64,000 bases of DNA from contig CM069456.1 of NCBI GenBank assembly GCA_035610835.1, forward strand, positions 34,021,359 to 34,085,358, written 5' to 3'. The DNA is from Ophiura sarsii (Eukaryota > Echinodermata > Ophiuroidea > Amphilepidida > Ophiuridae). Position numbers and translations under genes: made by a program. Positions 11,280-24,112 of the stretch are shown in pieces (position 1 is the stretch's first letter; every line of letters starts with the position of its first letter). The notes under the pieces were generated by a model that made no database searches, was not told where the DNA came from, and saw only the letters and a program-made list of their open reading frames with translations.

Positions 11280-11545
11280 GGTCACAAGTGGGTCACAAGA
11301 CACATTTACGTGAGTCTTTCTTATTTTAACCACCTAAATGGGTCAATGTGACTCAGATCACAAGTACATTGACTCTCTTGTAATGGGTCATTGCAATCCC
11401 GAGAATGTAATGGGTCATTTGACTCAATTTTGTGTAGTTACTGGGTCAAGATCGATACTTGACTCACTTGAATTTATAACTAGGTCAAGATCGCTGTGAG
11501 TCACTTTCGTGTTTTACTAGGTCAAGATCGATGCTTGACCCGGCT
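11280..11545. repeat. Short internal repeats rich in GGTCAAGATCG
   Basis: GGTCAAGATCG occurs three times (about 11453, 11493, 11520) and GGGTCA-type words recur throughout. The block interrupts the L1-like relic and is probably a separate insertion; its ends are not resolved. Confidence 0.4.
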
Positions 11546-12659
11546 GTTTTTTTAAGTATTGGGCTGAAAATGCTCAACTTATCACATTTTTAGATTCGCT
11601 TAAGTTGACATGGATCAAAAAGCTCGCAGATCCATAAATCAGCACGTGGAAAAATATTCCTATTTCTTTATTGAAAAAGACATGCTTTAACTTAAATATC
11701 TTCAAATCCATAAATCCGTAAAGGGTATTATAATAGAAATACCATCCTCTCTTACCACAACCTGATCAAAGTTTTGCTTAAAACCAAAAATACTGAAACT
11801 ATAAACGAAATAGAAAACAGGGATAATCAAATAATATGGAATAATGATTGTATTACGAGCAAAGGTTATACACTGTACTTTAAGAGATGGATACAAATAG
11901 GTTTTGTTTATGTGTCAGACGTATTCAAAGACGATGGGGACATGTATACATTTTATGAAATAAAAGACAGATTAGTTCATCAAGCCAATGCTTGCATACA
12001 ACACATATACATGTAGCTGTAAAACAGGCAATACCTACTTTGTGGACGAATGAAATAACTGGTATCGGATGATATAACGTTAAAGTATAATAATGGTAAC
12101 ACTTCACTAGAACTGTGTACAATAAAAATATATTCGAATGCAACGATAGCCAAAATAAATGCAAAACTAATTTGCGAATTGTTTTGGGAAAAATAAATTC
12201 GATTATAAATTTTTTGAGTTGAGCGAGATTTGGAGAAATAATATTAAGCAAATTAGAAAACCACGATTGATGTTAAACTGGAAAAAAATTAGTAACATTT
12301 ATCCGAAGAAGATATTTCTCCACAAAATAGGTAAAGAGCGTGATAATATATGTGACGCATGTAATGAAATAGATTATATTGAACATTTCTTTTATTATTG
12401 TAAAAAAATAAAGAGTGTATGGACTGAAGTCAACAATATTTTATCGCAACAACACAATAGATTATTCTGTTACAGATGTATTATTTGGTTATAATCTAGA
12501 AGATGAAGACACAAACAATTCTATGAATAAAATAGTAAGTGTTGGTAAATTAGTTATCAGCAAGCTCCGTTACGGGAAACACCAACATTTAATCAGCTTA
12601 TTATTGTTTGAGCTGCAAATCAGAGATTTATAAAACGTAGATGTTAAAATGTAATTATT

Positions 12660-13130
12660 TGAAATATATACATGCATATCAAAGATATTTTTATGATGCA
12701 CATGTATATTGATACAAATTAAATATTATAAACATGTTGATGATTTGATATGTAAAACTTATATTAAAATTAAATATGAATTTAAAAGGATACATGACGT
12801 AATATAATATTGGAACAATATGTATGAAACCAATAATAGTATGTTATGTATGTATGAGTGAAGAAATGTAGAGCGCAGACTCACGATGTAGTTTTTTGAT
12901 TGTTTGATTTGATATATATCTAAAAATCAAATATGAAAATGTTGAACATTATGAAAACAATTAATAATATGTTATATGAGTAATATGTGAAAAAAATAAA
13001 AACATGTAATGTGAAAATATTGAAAACATGTAATATGAAAATATTGAAAACATGGAATAATTATGTATGTATGGAAATGATAATTATGTATGTGAAGAGA
13101 TAAAAACAAAAAATGTAAAAAACAAAAATG
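12660..13130. other. AT-rich tail of the L1-like relic
   Basis: Very AT-rich, with repeated TGAAAATATTGAAAACATG near 13010-13055. It is probably the eroded 3' part of the LINE before the dispersed repeat resumes at 13131. Confidence 0.35.
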
Positions 13131-13400
13131 ACATCTTTTGGAACAGTAGTAACTACCGTTCCAAAAGGTCTGACTTCTATATTTAGCTCTGCATCATATT
13201 GAGCACTCCGCAGGAAGATTTCTTCCTTACACAGTAAATGTATCATTATAATAAATATAATCTTGTGAACTGTATCTTATCTTTAGATCTAGTAGACTGT
13301 AAAAAATATTGTACCAGTAATTGCATATCATTATTACAAATAAATGGATAATAAAGAATCACAAATAAAACAACTTTATGGAATAAAATCATGGCTTAAT
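13131..13400. repeat. Dispersed repeat, continuation of the 5697-6000 unit
   Basis: Matches 5810-5990 (GGAACAGTAG, TCTGCATC-TATTGAGC, CACAAATAAAA-AACTTTATGG, ATCATGGCTTAA). Confidence 0.6.
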
Positions 13401-13479
13401 GATGCTCTGTTGTATTCAAATGTTGTGATCTGTTTTCTGTATTCAGTTAATGTTGCAACAATGCAATTTTCTTTTTTTT

Positions 13480-13563
13480 AAATCTTTATTTTTTGAATTA
13501 TTGACCAAAGAGTGCCACAAAAATGTACTTTTTGGTCTATAATTCAAAAATAATAAAGATTTT
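13480..13563. repeat. Long hairpin
   Basis: The arm AATCTTTATTTTTTGAATTA... at 13480-13510 is nearly the reverse complement of ...ATTCAAAAATAATAAAGATT at 13528-13562, with a loop of about 17 bases. Confidence 0.75.
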
Positions 13564-14041
13564 CAACAACAACACAAAACGATTCCCAGGGAATTGTATG
13601 AGGAATATAATAAAACTAGTATAATAACATTTGACACAATATATTTTGAGTTATCTTTGCAGAACCTAAAATGGGTCAAAAAACGTGTTTTTTATGATTT
13701 TTCCAAAATAGTCAATTTCATGATCATGGTTGGATTCATTGAACCCTTTCCTACAAAAAAAATGTATACTCTTATATAGATTAAATGAACACGTAAAGTG
13801 TATCCACATGGGCAAACATGCAGGTTGTGTTAGCGCGTTACTCCTGAGAAATCTCAGGATTAAATTTGGTCGGCGTTAGGTCGGTTAATAAGCAGCAGTC
13901 ACATTGTCAAATTTGCCAAGTGCTCCCGACCACACAAGACTGCAGAAGACTGCACAGGACAGTCCCAGACCTTGCCGAAACTACACATGAAAAAAGAAAA
14001 CTGCTCACGATTTTCGAATAATGGGCAATGTTCATGGATTG

Positions 14042-14255
14042 GGGTAATCCCGGACATGTACCGTTTCCATGGTAACCAATATGGGCGTGGTCAATTTAAC
14101 ATCATAAATCGGTAATAGTTGTTGACCATATAAATATGTGACATTGTTCTTTGATTTCTGCTAAACTTTTAAAAAGGGTATTTTTTAACTCCCATTGAAA
14201 TGCTATATTCCAATAAAAGAGGGCTGCCATTGATAAATACGGTCCGGGATTACCC
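14042..14255. repeat. 14-base inverted repeat pair
   Basis: GGGTAATCCCGGAC at 14042-14055 is the exact reverse complement of 14242-14255. The stretch between has no gene. It may be the remains of a small TIR element. Confidence 0.5.
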
Positions 14256-14715
14256 CCAGAGTGTGGGGTATTGCCGGACGACGCCATTTTTTTTATTGCG
14301 TCGTAGCTTCGAATTTCAAAATGATGAGTTGATAAAAACTTGATAAAAGGTAGAACCTTCACAGTGCTTTGTGTTTACATGATTTTTATTGTTATATGAC
14401 GTATTATATGTGTGTTATACCTCTCTGACAAAATGTGTCCGCCATTACCCCACCTTCCCCTACTAATCATCCCTGCTCATCCCTGGTCGGGATCCAAAAT
14501 GTAAATTGTGCAAGTTTGAACAAGATTTCAGCCGATTTTGAAAAAAACCTGAACCTTTAGTTAACACGGGTGCCGTCCAGATATTCACTACGCCGACCTT
14601 CAACACGGCCCATCCTTTAACAGATCTTACAGTTACACCGACCTTAACCCTAACACTTTTGAAGGATTTTCCAACGAATTTTTTTTCAAGCAAAAAAAAC
14701 ACACACAACAAGAGG

Positions 14716-14788
14716 TGCCACGCCCCGGGGTTTGAACCCACGACCTCTCGGTTACAAGTCGAACGCTCTACTAACTGAGCCACGGGGG
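14716..14788 (-). pseudogene. tRNA-Thr(UGU)-like sequence in a dispersed repeat
   Basis: The minus strand reads GTGGCTCAGTTAGTAGAGCG (A box and D arm), then an anticodon arm TTCGA-CTTGTAA-CCGAG with loop anticodon UGT and one A-C mismatch, then GTGGGTTCAAACCCC (B box). The acceptor and outer T-stem pairs do not form well, so a functional tRNA is unlikely. The same sequence translates to the familiar VAQLVERSTCNREVVGSNPG shadow peptide of tRNA-type repeats. A perfect hairpin GCTGGGCGA-n6-TCGCCCAGC follows at 14796-14819. Confidence 0.6.
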
Positions 14789-15521
14789 GAGCTATGCTGG
14801 GCGAGTGTATTCGCCCAGCTATGTAGCCAGGGGCCATTATTTCAACCAAAAACCTCAGCGCCAGGTGGAACCGACAGGCTGGGAAATGGGATTTCATGGG
14901 GTGCGGGGCTGTAAGGGTTAATCAAGGTGAAATTAGAGAAAAAAGTGAAAATTAAAAAGAAGAAAAACAATTGTTCCTTAACCCTAACACTTTTGAAGGA
15001 TTTACGCCCGTCTGTCAGTAATAGGTGACTTGGGAAGCTCTAATGTTCCTTCATTAAACATGAGGATGGTTTGATGCTCCATTTGTCTTTCCCTGTAAAG
15101 AAATTTGAGGGATAATGATGCTTCATAAAATAATTATATTGATTTTTAAAATATGAAAAAAGTTTTAATCGGCAAAGATGTCAGACCTGGCTCATTTTAT
15201 TATAAACTGCTTCTATTCATAACTCTCACAGGCTTGGATGTTTTGAGCGACTAAGCCAGTAATATAGTCAGCCCCAGCTAGTGATGAAGAGTTAACTGCT
15301 GGTAGGCATTGTAAATCATCTTTTGGTAAAAGCATTGAATTTAGTGAATTTATATTGCATCTGTAATAGTGAAGTAATAGCCTCGTTACAAAATTGATCG
15401 AAGTACAATATGAGTTGCAACATGGATAGACAGAACCCCTCCAAATACAACAACAACATCAATCCTTCTACCCACCCTCACAAAACCAAACCAGACCCCC
15501 AACCACTAAACATCCTCAACA

Positions 15522-15924
15522 CCCCCCCCCCCCCCCCCCCCCCCCCCTAACAACAAAAAACACGTAAAACAAAGTTATAAAAAACATAGGATCTTTTTTT
15601 GGTTAAACATTTAATTGAGGTGGACAATTTTTATAAATTCGGTGTCATTTTAAAGCCTATGAAATGCTTTTAGCAGAAATATTGTTCAACATTGACTTCA
15701 TATGCAAATACCCCCCCCCCCCCCCCCCCCCCCCCATTTGATTATCTCTACCTGTAGGCCTAATCAGTAAATGCTGAGTAAAATCTCTGCTATATCACTG
15801 TCACAAGGTAGCAGACTGGACATAGAAATGCTTTACAATGATCCGCAATGGTGTGATTGTAATCCACTTTGAACGTAACAGTTAGGGAGGTAATACCCTG
15901 AAGCCTATTCTCTGGACGAGCCCC

Positions 15925-15955
<31 letters not shown>
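15522..15955. repeat. Three poly(C) tracts
   Basis: C runs at 15522-15547, 15711-15735 and 15926-15955. No gene is seen between 14.9 and 16.08 kb; the C runs are the only marked structure. Confidence 0.9.
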
Positions 15956-16799
15956 TACATAAAATTTTCCATGCTGCACGCAAGCACTCGGGCCGTCTAG
16001 CTAAGCTCGCGTAAAAAGTTCAGGTAATGGATCAATCACCCATTACATCCCTGGTTTGTATATTTGATGTTGTTTCAGGGCATCGTTCAAGGATCAGAAG
16101 AGTTTGCAGAGGGCGTGGCACTTGGAATGAGAAGTCTATTTGGACATGCAGTGGGTATGTACTTCTCTTATACTAAGTGTTAGGTTAAAGGTCATTATTT
16201 TAGGCATCATATTTGTTCATTGCTTGATCTCAAAGTTCAAAAGGTTGAAATCACCACTCCCTTACATAATGGAGTATTCAGTTTGATGATAAATACAATT
16301 TTCAGCTCTTAAAGTCAAAGTTAAACGCGTGTTTAGCTTACAACCGTGTTTAAATATGTACAATAATACGGGCCATATATTCTGTATAAATTTTTTTTAC
16401 TAAGAGGTCTTTAGGAAATCAAACAGCCACATAAACAGAAATGTAGCTATATCCATGTGGAAAATATTTGTCATCACTTACTCCTAAAGTCACAATGTTA
16501 GTCTGAACCGTAACAAGAAAATGTCAGATTAGGCAAAAAACCGAACTAGTTTGTTGCTGGTAGGTGGTCTGAAAACTAAGATGCGAGATGCGTTTTTGTG
16601 GGTTTTTTGCGCGGGAGAAGTGGGGAAGGATGACTTTCCGAAGGCAACTTTTGCAATGTACCATGAGCCTAGGACCCTAAATACACAATATACGGTATAT
16701 ACACAGCCAGTATCCTCATACCTTTATCTCCACTAGCGGCGTACCCTCGCTACGCTCGGGTCCCCGCTAGATGATTATGCCACCACCTACCTCTGAAAC

Positions 16800-16945
16800 C
16801 ACATAAACCGCTACAACACCCACCAAACCAGGTTGATTTATAGCCATATCCCTTCTAAAGGCATTATAAACCCCCTACAACACCCCCAACCCCCAATCAG
16901 GTTGATTTATAACCATATCCCTCCTAAACCATTTACCGTGGCTAC
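16800..16945. repeat. ~75-bp tandem pair
   Basis: CTACAACACC... CAGGTTGATTTATA-CCATATCCCT is present twice, followed by a decayed third start (ACCACATAAACCCCCTACAA) near 17006. Confidence 0.55.
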
Positions 16946-17171
16946 TATATTAACCCCTACTTCTCAAACCGCATCAAGTTAACCCTCCGACGGTACTTTT
17001 AAAACCACATAAACCCCCTACAATCACCCCCTACAATCGGTTGTAGGGATGATGTTTTCCTCAAATCCGCACGAAAATTGCATGGTCAAAATCGCAAATG
17101 TACCCAAATGTACCGACGGAAGCTAGTATAAAGGTGTTGATACACACTTTAATTGAGGTAATTTTGTTGAT

Positions 17172-17335
17172 GCGGGAGATTTTATATGCTATGCGGGAGT
17201 GCGGGAGAAAGAGTGTCTATGCGGGAGACTCCCGCCTAATGCGGGAGAGTTGACAGCCCTGGGTTTTACACCACTCCGCCCTCCCCCTCCCTCCCCTCCC
17301 CCTCCCTCCCTCCCCTCCCCCCTCCCTCCCCAACA
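17172..17335. repeat. GCGGGAG repeats followed by a polypyrimidine tract
   Basis: GCGGGAG occurs five times in 17172-17247, then 17277-17335 is almost only C and T on the plus strand. The polypyrimidine stretch could adopt triplex structure; no gene is supported. Confidence 0.6.
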
Positions 17336-17998
17336 TGACACCAAATACCCTACCAACACACTGTACAGGCTTCACGCCATGTGTAGGAGTGCGTGTGCCG
17401 CGCGCGGCAGAGAGCCCTTGCGCAAACATGCACGCGACGCGTTACCACGGTATTATTACGCGGTAGTACGCGCAACGCACAATGTCGTTCAATTCTAGTG
17501 GCATTTATGAGCCAAATCTGAGAAGTTTTTTGCTGTTTTTGGAGCGAATTGTTAACCAATTTCACTGAAATAAACGTTAACGCCCTTCCCGTTATTTCCT
17601 CTATCTTTCATGCAAATGAGGCGCCACTTTGATCACAACTAACGGAGAAATAAGGATAACAAATAAACAAACACACACCGTTTCCAGATTTATAGTAAGA
17701 TGAATGCGCCGTCTCCCACATTCGATTGTTTGTGCAAAATTGTAATCTTTCTACAGTAATTTGTATTGAAAACGCTTTTGCGATTTTATTTTTTCAAAAA
17801 TGCGAATATAAAAATAAATTTCGCAAATTTACGTCGCCAAAACTAAATGCGCGCGTTCTACTTGTTAGGTGTTTTCGCATTATCCTCTGTGAACCCGTGT
17901 TTGTCAGAAAACCTTGTCTGTGTGATCTGTTTTTCAGAACTTTCAATTTTGGTTTGAAATGGTCTATTGCCATTTGTTGGTTGAAAGTGTGTCCTCTA

Positions 17999-18245
17999 CA
18001 CTGTAAATCTAGCTAAATCGGTTGTGTAAGAAAATTACACAACACTGTTTAATATTATCAACCTGGCAACTATTTTTTTTTTTAAATACACAATTGTGTA
18101 AATTTTCACACAACTTCTTTTAAACTTTCACAAGGTTGTGCAACATTTTACACACAAGTTGTGTATTTTTTTTTAAACAACCAGTTGCTATGTTCATACG
18201 AGTGTTGTTGTGTAACGTCTTTTTTACACAACCGGATTAACAGTG
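17999..18245. mobile_element. Short TIR element (MITE), TA-flanked
   Basis: The left end CACTGTAAATC...CGGTTGTGTAA and right end TTACACAACCGGATTAACAGTG are inverted repeats with TA on both sides (17997-17998, 18246-18247). The inside repeats TTACACAA-type words on both strands. It lies in the putative intron of the VPS13-like fragment. Confidence 0.7.
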
Positions 18246-18416
18246 TACTAAGATAGGTGATGTCACAATGCCCACCCTTGCTCTTTTCTTGCAGGTTTCT
18301 CAGCAGGTTACCAATATGAAAATTCTAGCTACTCCACGGATTCAAAATGCTTGCATTGAGAAAAATAATCTTAAAATAGAACCCTCTCTTTCTTATGACG
18401 GGCGTATATTTCTGTA

Positions 18417-18736
18417 TGAATACAAAATTCAGTTATAATTTGCAGATTGTGTACAATAGTATTTGACTTCAATAGATCATCCCTTATCCTCCGTTCAAAA
18501 AATCACACAATAGCATACTGCGATAATCTAATAATATGGTTGCAGATTATTATGGACCATAAGAAGATACTTCAAATGAATACAAAATTCAGTTATAATT
18601 TGTACATTGTGTGCAATAGTATTTTACTTCAATAGATCCTCCCTTATCCTCCGTTCAAAAATCACACAATAGCATACTGCGATAATCTAATAATATGGCT
18701 GCAGATTATGGACAATAAGAAAATACTTCAAATATA
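18417..18736. repeat. 160-bp tandem duplication
   Basis: Two adjacent copies start TGAATACAAAATTCAGTTAT at 18417 and 18577 and remain nearly identical to about 18736. Confidence 0.85.
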
Positions 18737-18739
18737 TAT

Positions 18740-20400
18740 CTTATCATTTCCCCTCAAAATTATACAGTAGCACCACGCTGCTCTTAAGAGATAATTATAA
18801 ATGTAACAAGTTTAAACTGCTTCACTATTGTAATCTTTTTCGTTGCAGATTTCTAACAATAAGATATTATACAATTATAGATATATAATGATACATCCCC
18901 AGCAGTCAATTGCAAAATAGCAAACAAATGAAGAATTATAATTACAGTCTATTACTTTCAGCATGACCATCAATGACATTAGATTTGTTGTTCTCGTAAT
19001 TTAGCATAAAACTTGCAACCTTGAATAAAGTTTTTTGATTATGAAATCGGACTTTTGTGTTAAAGATGGTGGCTTCGTTCATTGGACAAAGTGATTTGTT
19101 GGTGTGTTATTCTCTTATCCCTCCTCTTTTTTAATTGTCGGCGATGGGGAAAAACAACCTCTCCTACATGCAAAAGGACAAATTTAAATTAAATATTGAG
19201 AATAAAAATGGATTGGTCGGGCCTAAAACGGTCAGTGTATATTTAGGGTAGTATATGTGTTTGCCATGTATAGCTAATATTTCATTTTGTTTAAAGTTTG
19301 TATAATGGCTGTCATTTCAAAACAATAACTTTTGATTCCATCAAGGGTAAGGTCAAAGGTCATATAAAGGTCAGATTTAAATATTGCTCAGATTGGCTTC
19401 ATGACAACAAACATGATCAGGGGAACATCTAGCAGGGGTCAGGTAAAAGTTAATCCAGGGATCGGATCTTTAAAATTGCTTCAATTGGCCACACAGTGGG
19501 TGTAAAGAAACCTCATGGTCAGGGGACATATTTTGCAGGGTTTCAAGGTCAAAGGTTATCCAGAAGTTATTAAAATCATTAACAGATGTGACTGCATCAC
19601 GGGGGGGGGGGGTAATATTGGTCCGTGCCATTACTGTAAAGCGTAAACCAATATTGGGCCAATGAAAATCGAATACTGGCCCAATATCGGGCCATCATTG
19701 CGACGTTATCTGGGTACGCACACCTGGTGTTCTGTAAGATGAACAAAGCTATGATATTATGAGTCATGTGACCAAGGCTTCCGTGTGTTAGGGCCTAAGA
19801 AAGGGGAACACGTTTTGGTATCAAAATAATTTTACAAGTTTTCTCTGTCCACAAGTTTTCGGTTAGATATTGCGAGTCTTTTCGACGGAAAAATTATTTT
19901 CATTTTTATTTTTTATCAAAATACTACATATCATGCAAGAACACAGCCTAACTTAACTCGATTCCCCGGCTCGATTCATAATCTTAGACTGCAATACCAT
20001 CTCAGTACAAGGTAATATCTTCTAATTGAGGGAAGGCAGTGATTTGAAATCTGCATCCGGACAATGAAATTTGGCACATATGGTTCTATGCTTAGCTGCG
20101 TCTCAAATCACACCATAGGTAGTCCATATACGTATACCCAGAAAAGTGACAAAGGTCTCTCGTGATATCATCCTATGAAGAAATGGTCGTTTTACGTCAC
20201 TTGGCACGTTTGACTAGCGCGCAATCTACTCGGGTATTTTAAGCTTCACATGGACACACGATTATGATTTGCTTCAAACTATTATTAGTGGAATCGCTTA
20301 ACGGAATTACGTTTACAGACCGGATACAAGCACCAAAGTTTGCACGAACCTTCATTAGGTCAAAATAATTGATTTTGGAAGGGGTGCTCATTTGGCAGAT
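18740..20400. other. No gene seen
   Basis: AT-rich intergenic sequence; the only marks are AAGGTCAAAGGTCA-like words near 19350 and 19550, a short G run near 19600 and CCAATAT-type inverted words near 19650-19690. Confidence 0.35.
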
Positions 20401-20808
20401 GATTGGAACATAAGATGGCGGCTTAAATTTAAAATGGCGTCCATATATTGCACATTAAATGTTTAAATGCATTGAAAAATGTTTGATTAGTGTTAATAGT
20501 GTACTAGTGTGATGCAAATATAATGCGAATACATTATATTAATCAAAATTACAATATGGTCGGCAAAATTCAAAATGGCGGCCGCTTGATACCTATTGTA
20601 TGGTCAACTCTCATGAAAATAGTGCAAATGAGATTTCAGAAGTTGAAGAAAAAAATTGTCTCCAATTTTATTTATTACACTATTTTTTAATAGTAGACAT
20701 GTACTGGATACTAGATTTAAAATTTTGTGAACAACACTCATTGCATTTTTGTACAATATAACGTTGAATTTATATTATAATATCACTTGTTTGCAGCTTT
20801 TTCTCCAT

Positions 20809-22826
20809 GTTTATTACGTTATATACTTCCTATCAGCTTTAAATCAGAACGAGTTTACAAACTGTGATGCCAAAAACACAAAATTATAGTTACGAAAGCA
20901 TACTTCTACCAATTACAGCGAACAAAATGCAATGTAATTTTGTAAAGTGCAAGTATTATGAATTGTTTTTGGTCTTCACATCACTGTTTGAACCTCAGCT
21001 TTAAAACTAAAAAAATGCACGGTTTTCCAAAATGAATATCTTTGTGCAAAGTATAAAATATATCTTTAATCGTATCTTTTTCCAAGCGTTATAATGTGTT
21101 TTTAAAAGTGAGCTCAGAAACTATAAATATTATGCTTTACCAAAAACGCTGGCATTGGTATTCGGACTTTATGGGGTGGGTAACGTAATAAACATATACA
21201 AACACATGTAAACAAATATATTCAACATCGACCAAGTCAGTTTATTTTGTACACAGACATATCTTGTAAATGGTATTTTAGTAAAAGTTAGGTTGCCTAA
21301 AGTCCACTAAAAGACAGTTCTATATATTGTCGACTTGCTCTTTTGATGTAGGGTAAATATGGTGAATAACGTAATAAACATGGTCACTAAATCGACAGAT
21401 GTAACATGGCACTTTACAGATATGTTGTTAGACCATGACATTATTACCTTTATGTAAATTTTAATAGCACTAAATATTGAATAGCCTTTTATCTCTTAAA
21501 ATTAGTAAGATATTGATTTGTTTTATTTAAAATGATGGTAGTAGAATTGTTAATAAGATTGTACTCTGATGACCTTTTTGTCTCCACTGTTGCATTTGGT
21601 TCTGCCGGTATCGCCATTGGTTTTTTGCACTGTGTGACATATATTTCTGTATAATAAAGATAACAAAAACAAAACAAAGTTAATGACATATATTGCAGCT
21701 GTTTCAGCTAGGTATACCGTATTTATTCACACAATTATACGAATTGGTTTATTACGTTATCCAATAGCCATAGAACTATGCATCATTGAAGCATGCAAAC
21801 AAATGAGATTGTGTCAGTATGTGAGACAATATGTATGTACACTAAGTAAACATTCATAAACACATAATAAATGTTGAATCACTATGAACAGGGTGCAATT
21901 ATATTTATCAAATGATGGAAAGTTTATTACGTTGGCCATTATAAGGTGGTTTCAGTCCTCACATAGAATAGTCCACATATTACAATTATAACATTGGATA
22001 CAATGTATGATACTCAAGTACATCAATCATGAAAGTTACTGAATTGACGCCAACATTGACATGAGACTAGACAATGAGGTTGGTTACGTTATCCCGTTTA
22101 TTACGTTATTGGCAACTGCAACAGTGCCTAATGCTGGCTTATAACGTATATACAAAGCAATCAATGAAGATGTTAACGATACCTACTGCATTTCTTCACA
22201 TTATTAACCCCATTCTGATATCATAGGTCCATTTTCAATGTGCTTAAGAGATCTATAATGACTTCAACTGTCATTCAGCTTAATGTTCATATTACTTACA
22301 AGAAAAAATGAGGAATTCTTACCATTCGTCGTGGTTTTTTTGCATTGTACTTTCATCGAGTATCCCCCATGCATGCCTGCGAAAAGGGCCTGCCACGTAT
22401 CTTTGTTTAATACAGTCGTAGAGAGCAGCTGTCTCTCTGTCGATTTATTCGACAACGTAATAAACGATAACGTAGTAAACGTTTTTCGTACTCAAAGTAC
22501 CATGTAGACGATCTGGAAAGAGCTAGCGAGTGTTCCAAGTAACCACATAGTCTATGTATATGTATCAAATTGGTTTTTAACCAAAAAGTGTGTTTTGATA
22601 CATAGTTCGGGAGAAATCTCAACAACGTAATAAACATCCTTAACAAGGTCGCATGCTTTGCAGCATTTTGATTTCTTCTCAAGGTCAGACATGCTGCTAT
22701 AGATTTTTGATAATATTATTTTCCAACACCCATGTTCTTTTAGATTCAGAATATGTACATTAAAATGTTTAAATGTTAATTTTGAACAATGTTGATCCTC
22801 AATATGTCGCAGGTAACGTAATAAAC
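20809..22826. repeat. Hidden ~180-bp periodic array marked by AACGTAATAAAC
   Basis: The 12-mer AACGTAATAAAC is present exactly nine times: minus at 20809, 21747, 21922, 22096; plus at 21182, 21368, 22454, 22624, 22815. A one-mismatch copy is at 22469. Same-orientation neighbours are 170-191 bases apart. Each orientation switch is 358-379 apart, about two units. The sequence between the motifs is much less alike. It looks like an old satellite with inverted blocks in which only one box stayed conserved. Confidence 0.6.
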
Positions 22827-23585
22827 ATCAACATCTCGGACAACATATATGAAACTGAAACAGGTAAACATCGTAAAAGATGTGCATTTTTTTCTATCCA
22901 TGGAATATCGCTATATGTTCCCTACAAATTATGACATATCTTGTAGAAAATGGTGCCCTATTTGTATTGTAATTAATAAAGGCAAAATATACATTTATGC
23001 TGCGGACATGGAAATTTCGCTAATTTGGGGTATATGAGGGCATTTTTTGAGTGATAACACGTTCAGAAGTATATCAAAGTATATAGATCCAAGTAGAAAA
23101 CATCAATATCTATCTAGAAAAGAAGTTTTTCAAGCAAGAAAACATTGCATAACACAGAAATGGACCAAAGACATCAAAAAGTTCATTTTGCACTGTTTTC
23201 ATGAGAGTTAACCGTATATCAATGATACATTTTATATAAAGAGTAATTCTTGACAAAGGGAATGTTGTGGTCGATGTGTTATAATTGATAGAAGATATTT
23301 GAAGATGATAATTATCCAATATGGCCGCCAAAGAAGGTATAATTGGTCTGTGATGTAAAGCTTGCTTTAAAAAACGCATTATTTCGTGCCGATATTTCTG
23401 GGGATATTTTTGGTTCATCCGCTTAATCATACGCACATTAAATGCAAACAGTTATCAATTAACTGGCAGTCATCCGGTCTAAGAACTGTTTGCCTATTTT
23501 AATACAATGAGGTAGAACAATGACAGCATCTTTATTCTTGATTTTTCACCAATTGGCACATTCATATTTACAAATGCCAGTACCT

Positions 23586-24112
23586 TCATGATTTATAAGA
23601 CAGCGGGTGCATATTGAACAGTTCCATCTGCATACACATTTTATTAACTCTCGGCATGTATCTGACACCTTGGGGATAGTTAACAAACCGGACTCCAAAC
23701 ACCGTTTGTCTGTTTCCATCCAAAACTTCCTGGAGTAGGTACGTATTGTCCCGTCCGGTTACTTGAAGGCCATCTACGCATTTGATTATGTCCTGATTTG
23801 AATGTTGAAGAAGTGCATCCCGCAATAAAAATGAACTTGCTGGTAACACTTGTCTGTAAACAACAGTTGTTTTCTTATGTTGAATTTTCCATAAAATATG
23901 GCAATAAAAATAAACATAGTGATACCTTTGTTACAAGAAAGGTAGCCCTCCCCTCGTCGTATGCTTTCCAAGCACATACATTTGCCCTTATAACCATCGG
24001 ACCGACGAAGTCGTATCACAATCCATAAATGCGTGGAATATTTACAGGGCTTTGGACTTCGGTTCTCCTCTTTACCCATACCGAACGCTATCCATATATT
24101 ATGTTGTATCAT
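23586..24112 (-). CDS. Putative two-exon small PDZ-like protein
   Basis: Two minus-strand frames join in phase: exon 1 24112-23926 ending AAAG|GTATCA, exon 2 23848-23586 after ACAAG, giving 149 residues. Across the junction the protein reads IRLRRSDGYKGK, then KVLPASSFLLRDALLQ, then DIIKCVDGLQVTGR and LLQEVLDGN, which has the order of PDZ-domain strands and the helix start (VLP.S, D-I-I-x-x-V-D-G). The carboxylate-binding GLGF loop is not obvious. The acceptor has a poor pyrimidine tract, and start and splice choices are mine. It could be an exon pair of a larger gene or chance. Function unknown; PDZ domains bind C-terminal peptides. Confidence 0.3.

Larger units (their letters stand above)
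16079..18359 (+). pseudogene. VPS13-like exon plus possible terminal exon
   Basis: The exon 16079-16154 is bounded by a TTTCAG acceptor and a GTATGT donor. It encodes [20 protein letters not shown] followed by FGHAV, which matches the conserved C-terminal region of VPS13 lipid-transfer proteins (pattern EF..G...G..SL.GH.VGG, from family knowledge). It ends in phase 1. The next acceptor with a good pyrimidine tract, TCTTTTCTTGCAG, opens 18295-18359, which continues in phase as GFSAGYQYENSSYSTD and stops at 18357-18359, unlike VPS13, where VGGxAG and more protein should follow. No other VPS13 exon was found. It is either a gene fragment carried by rearrangement or an alternative terminal exon of a gene extending outside this window. 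Confidence 0.45.

Noticed and set aside
14463..14897. 144-codon minus-strand frame containing VAQLVERSTCNREVVGSNPG
   Set aside because: This peptide is the known shadow of tRNA-type repeats; the DNA is a tRNA-Thr-like relic.
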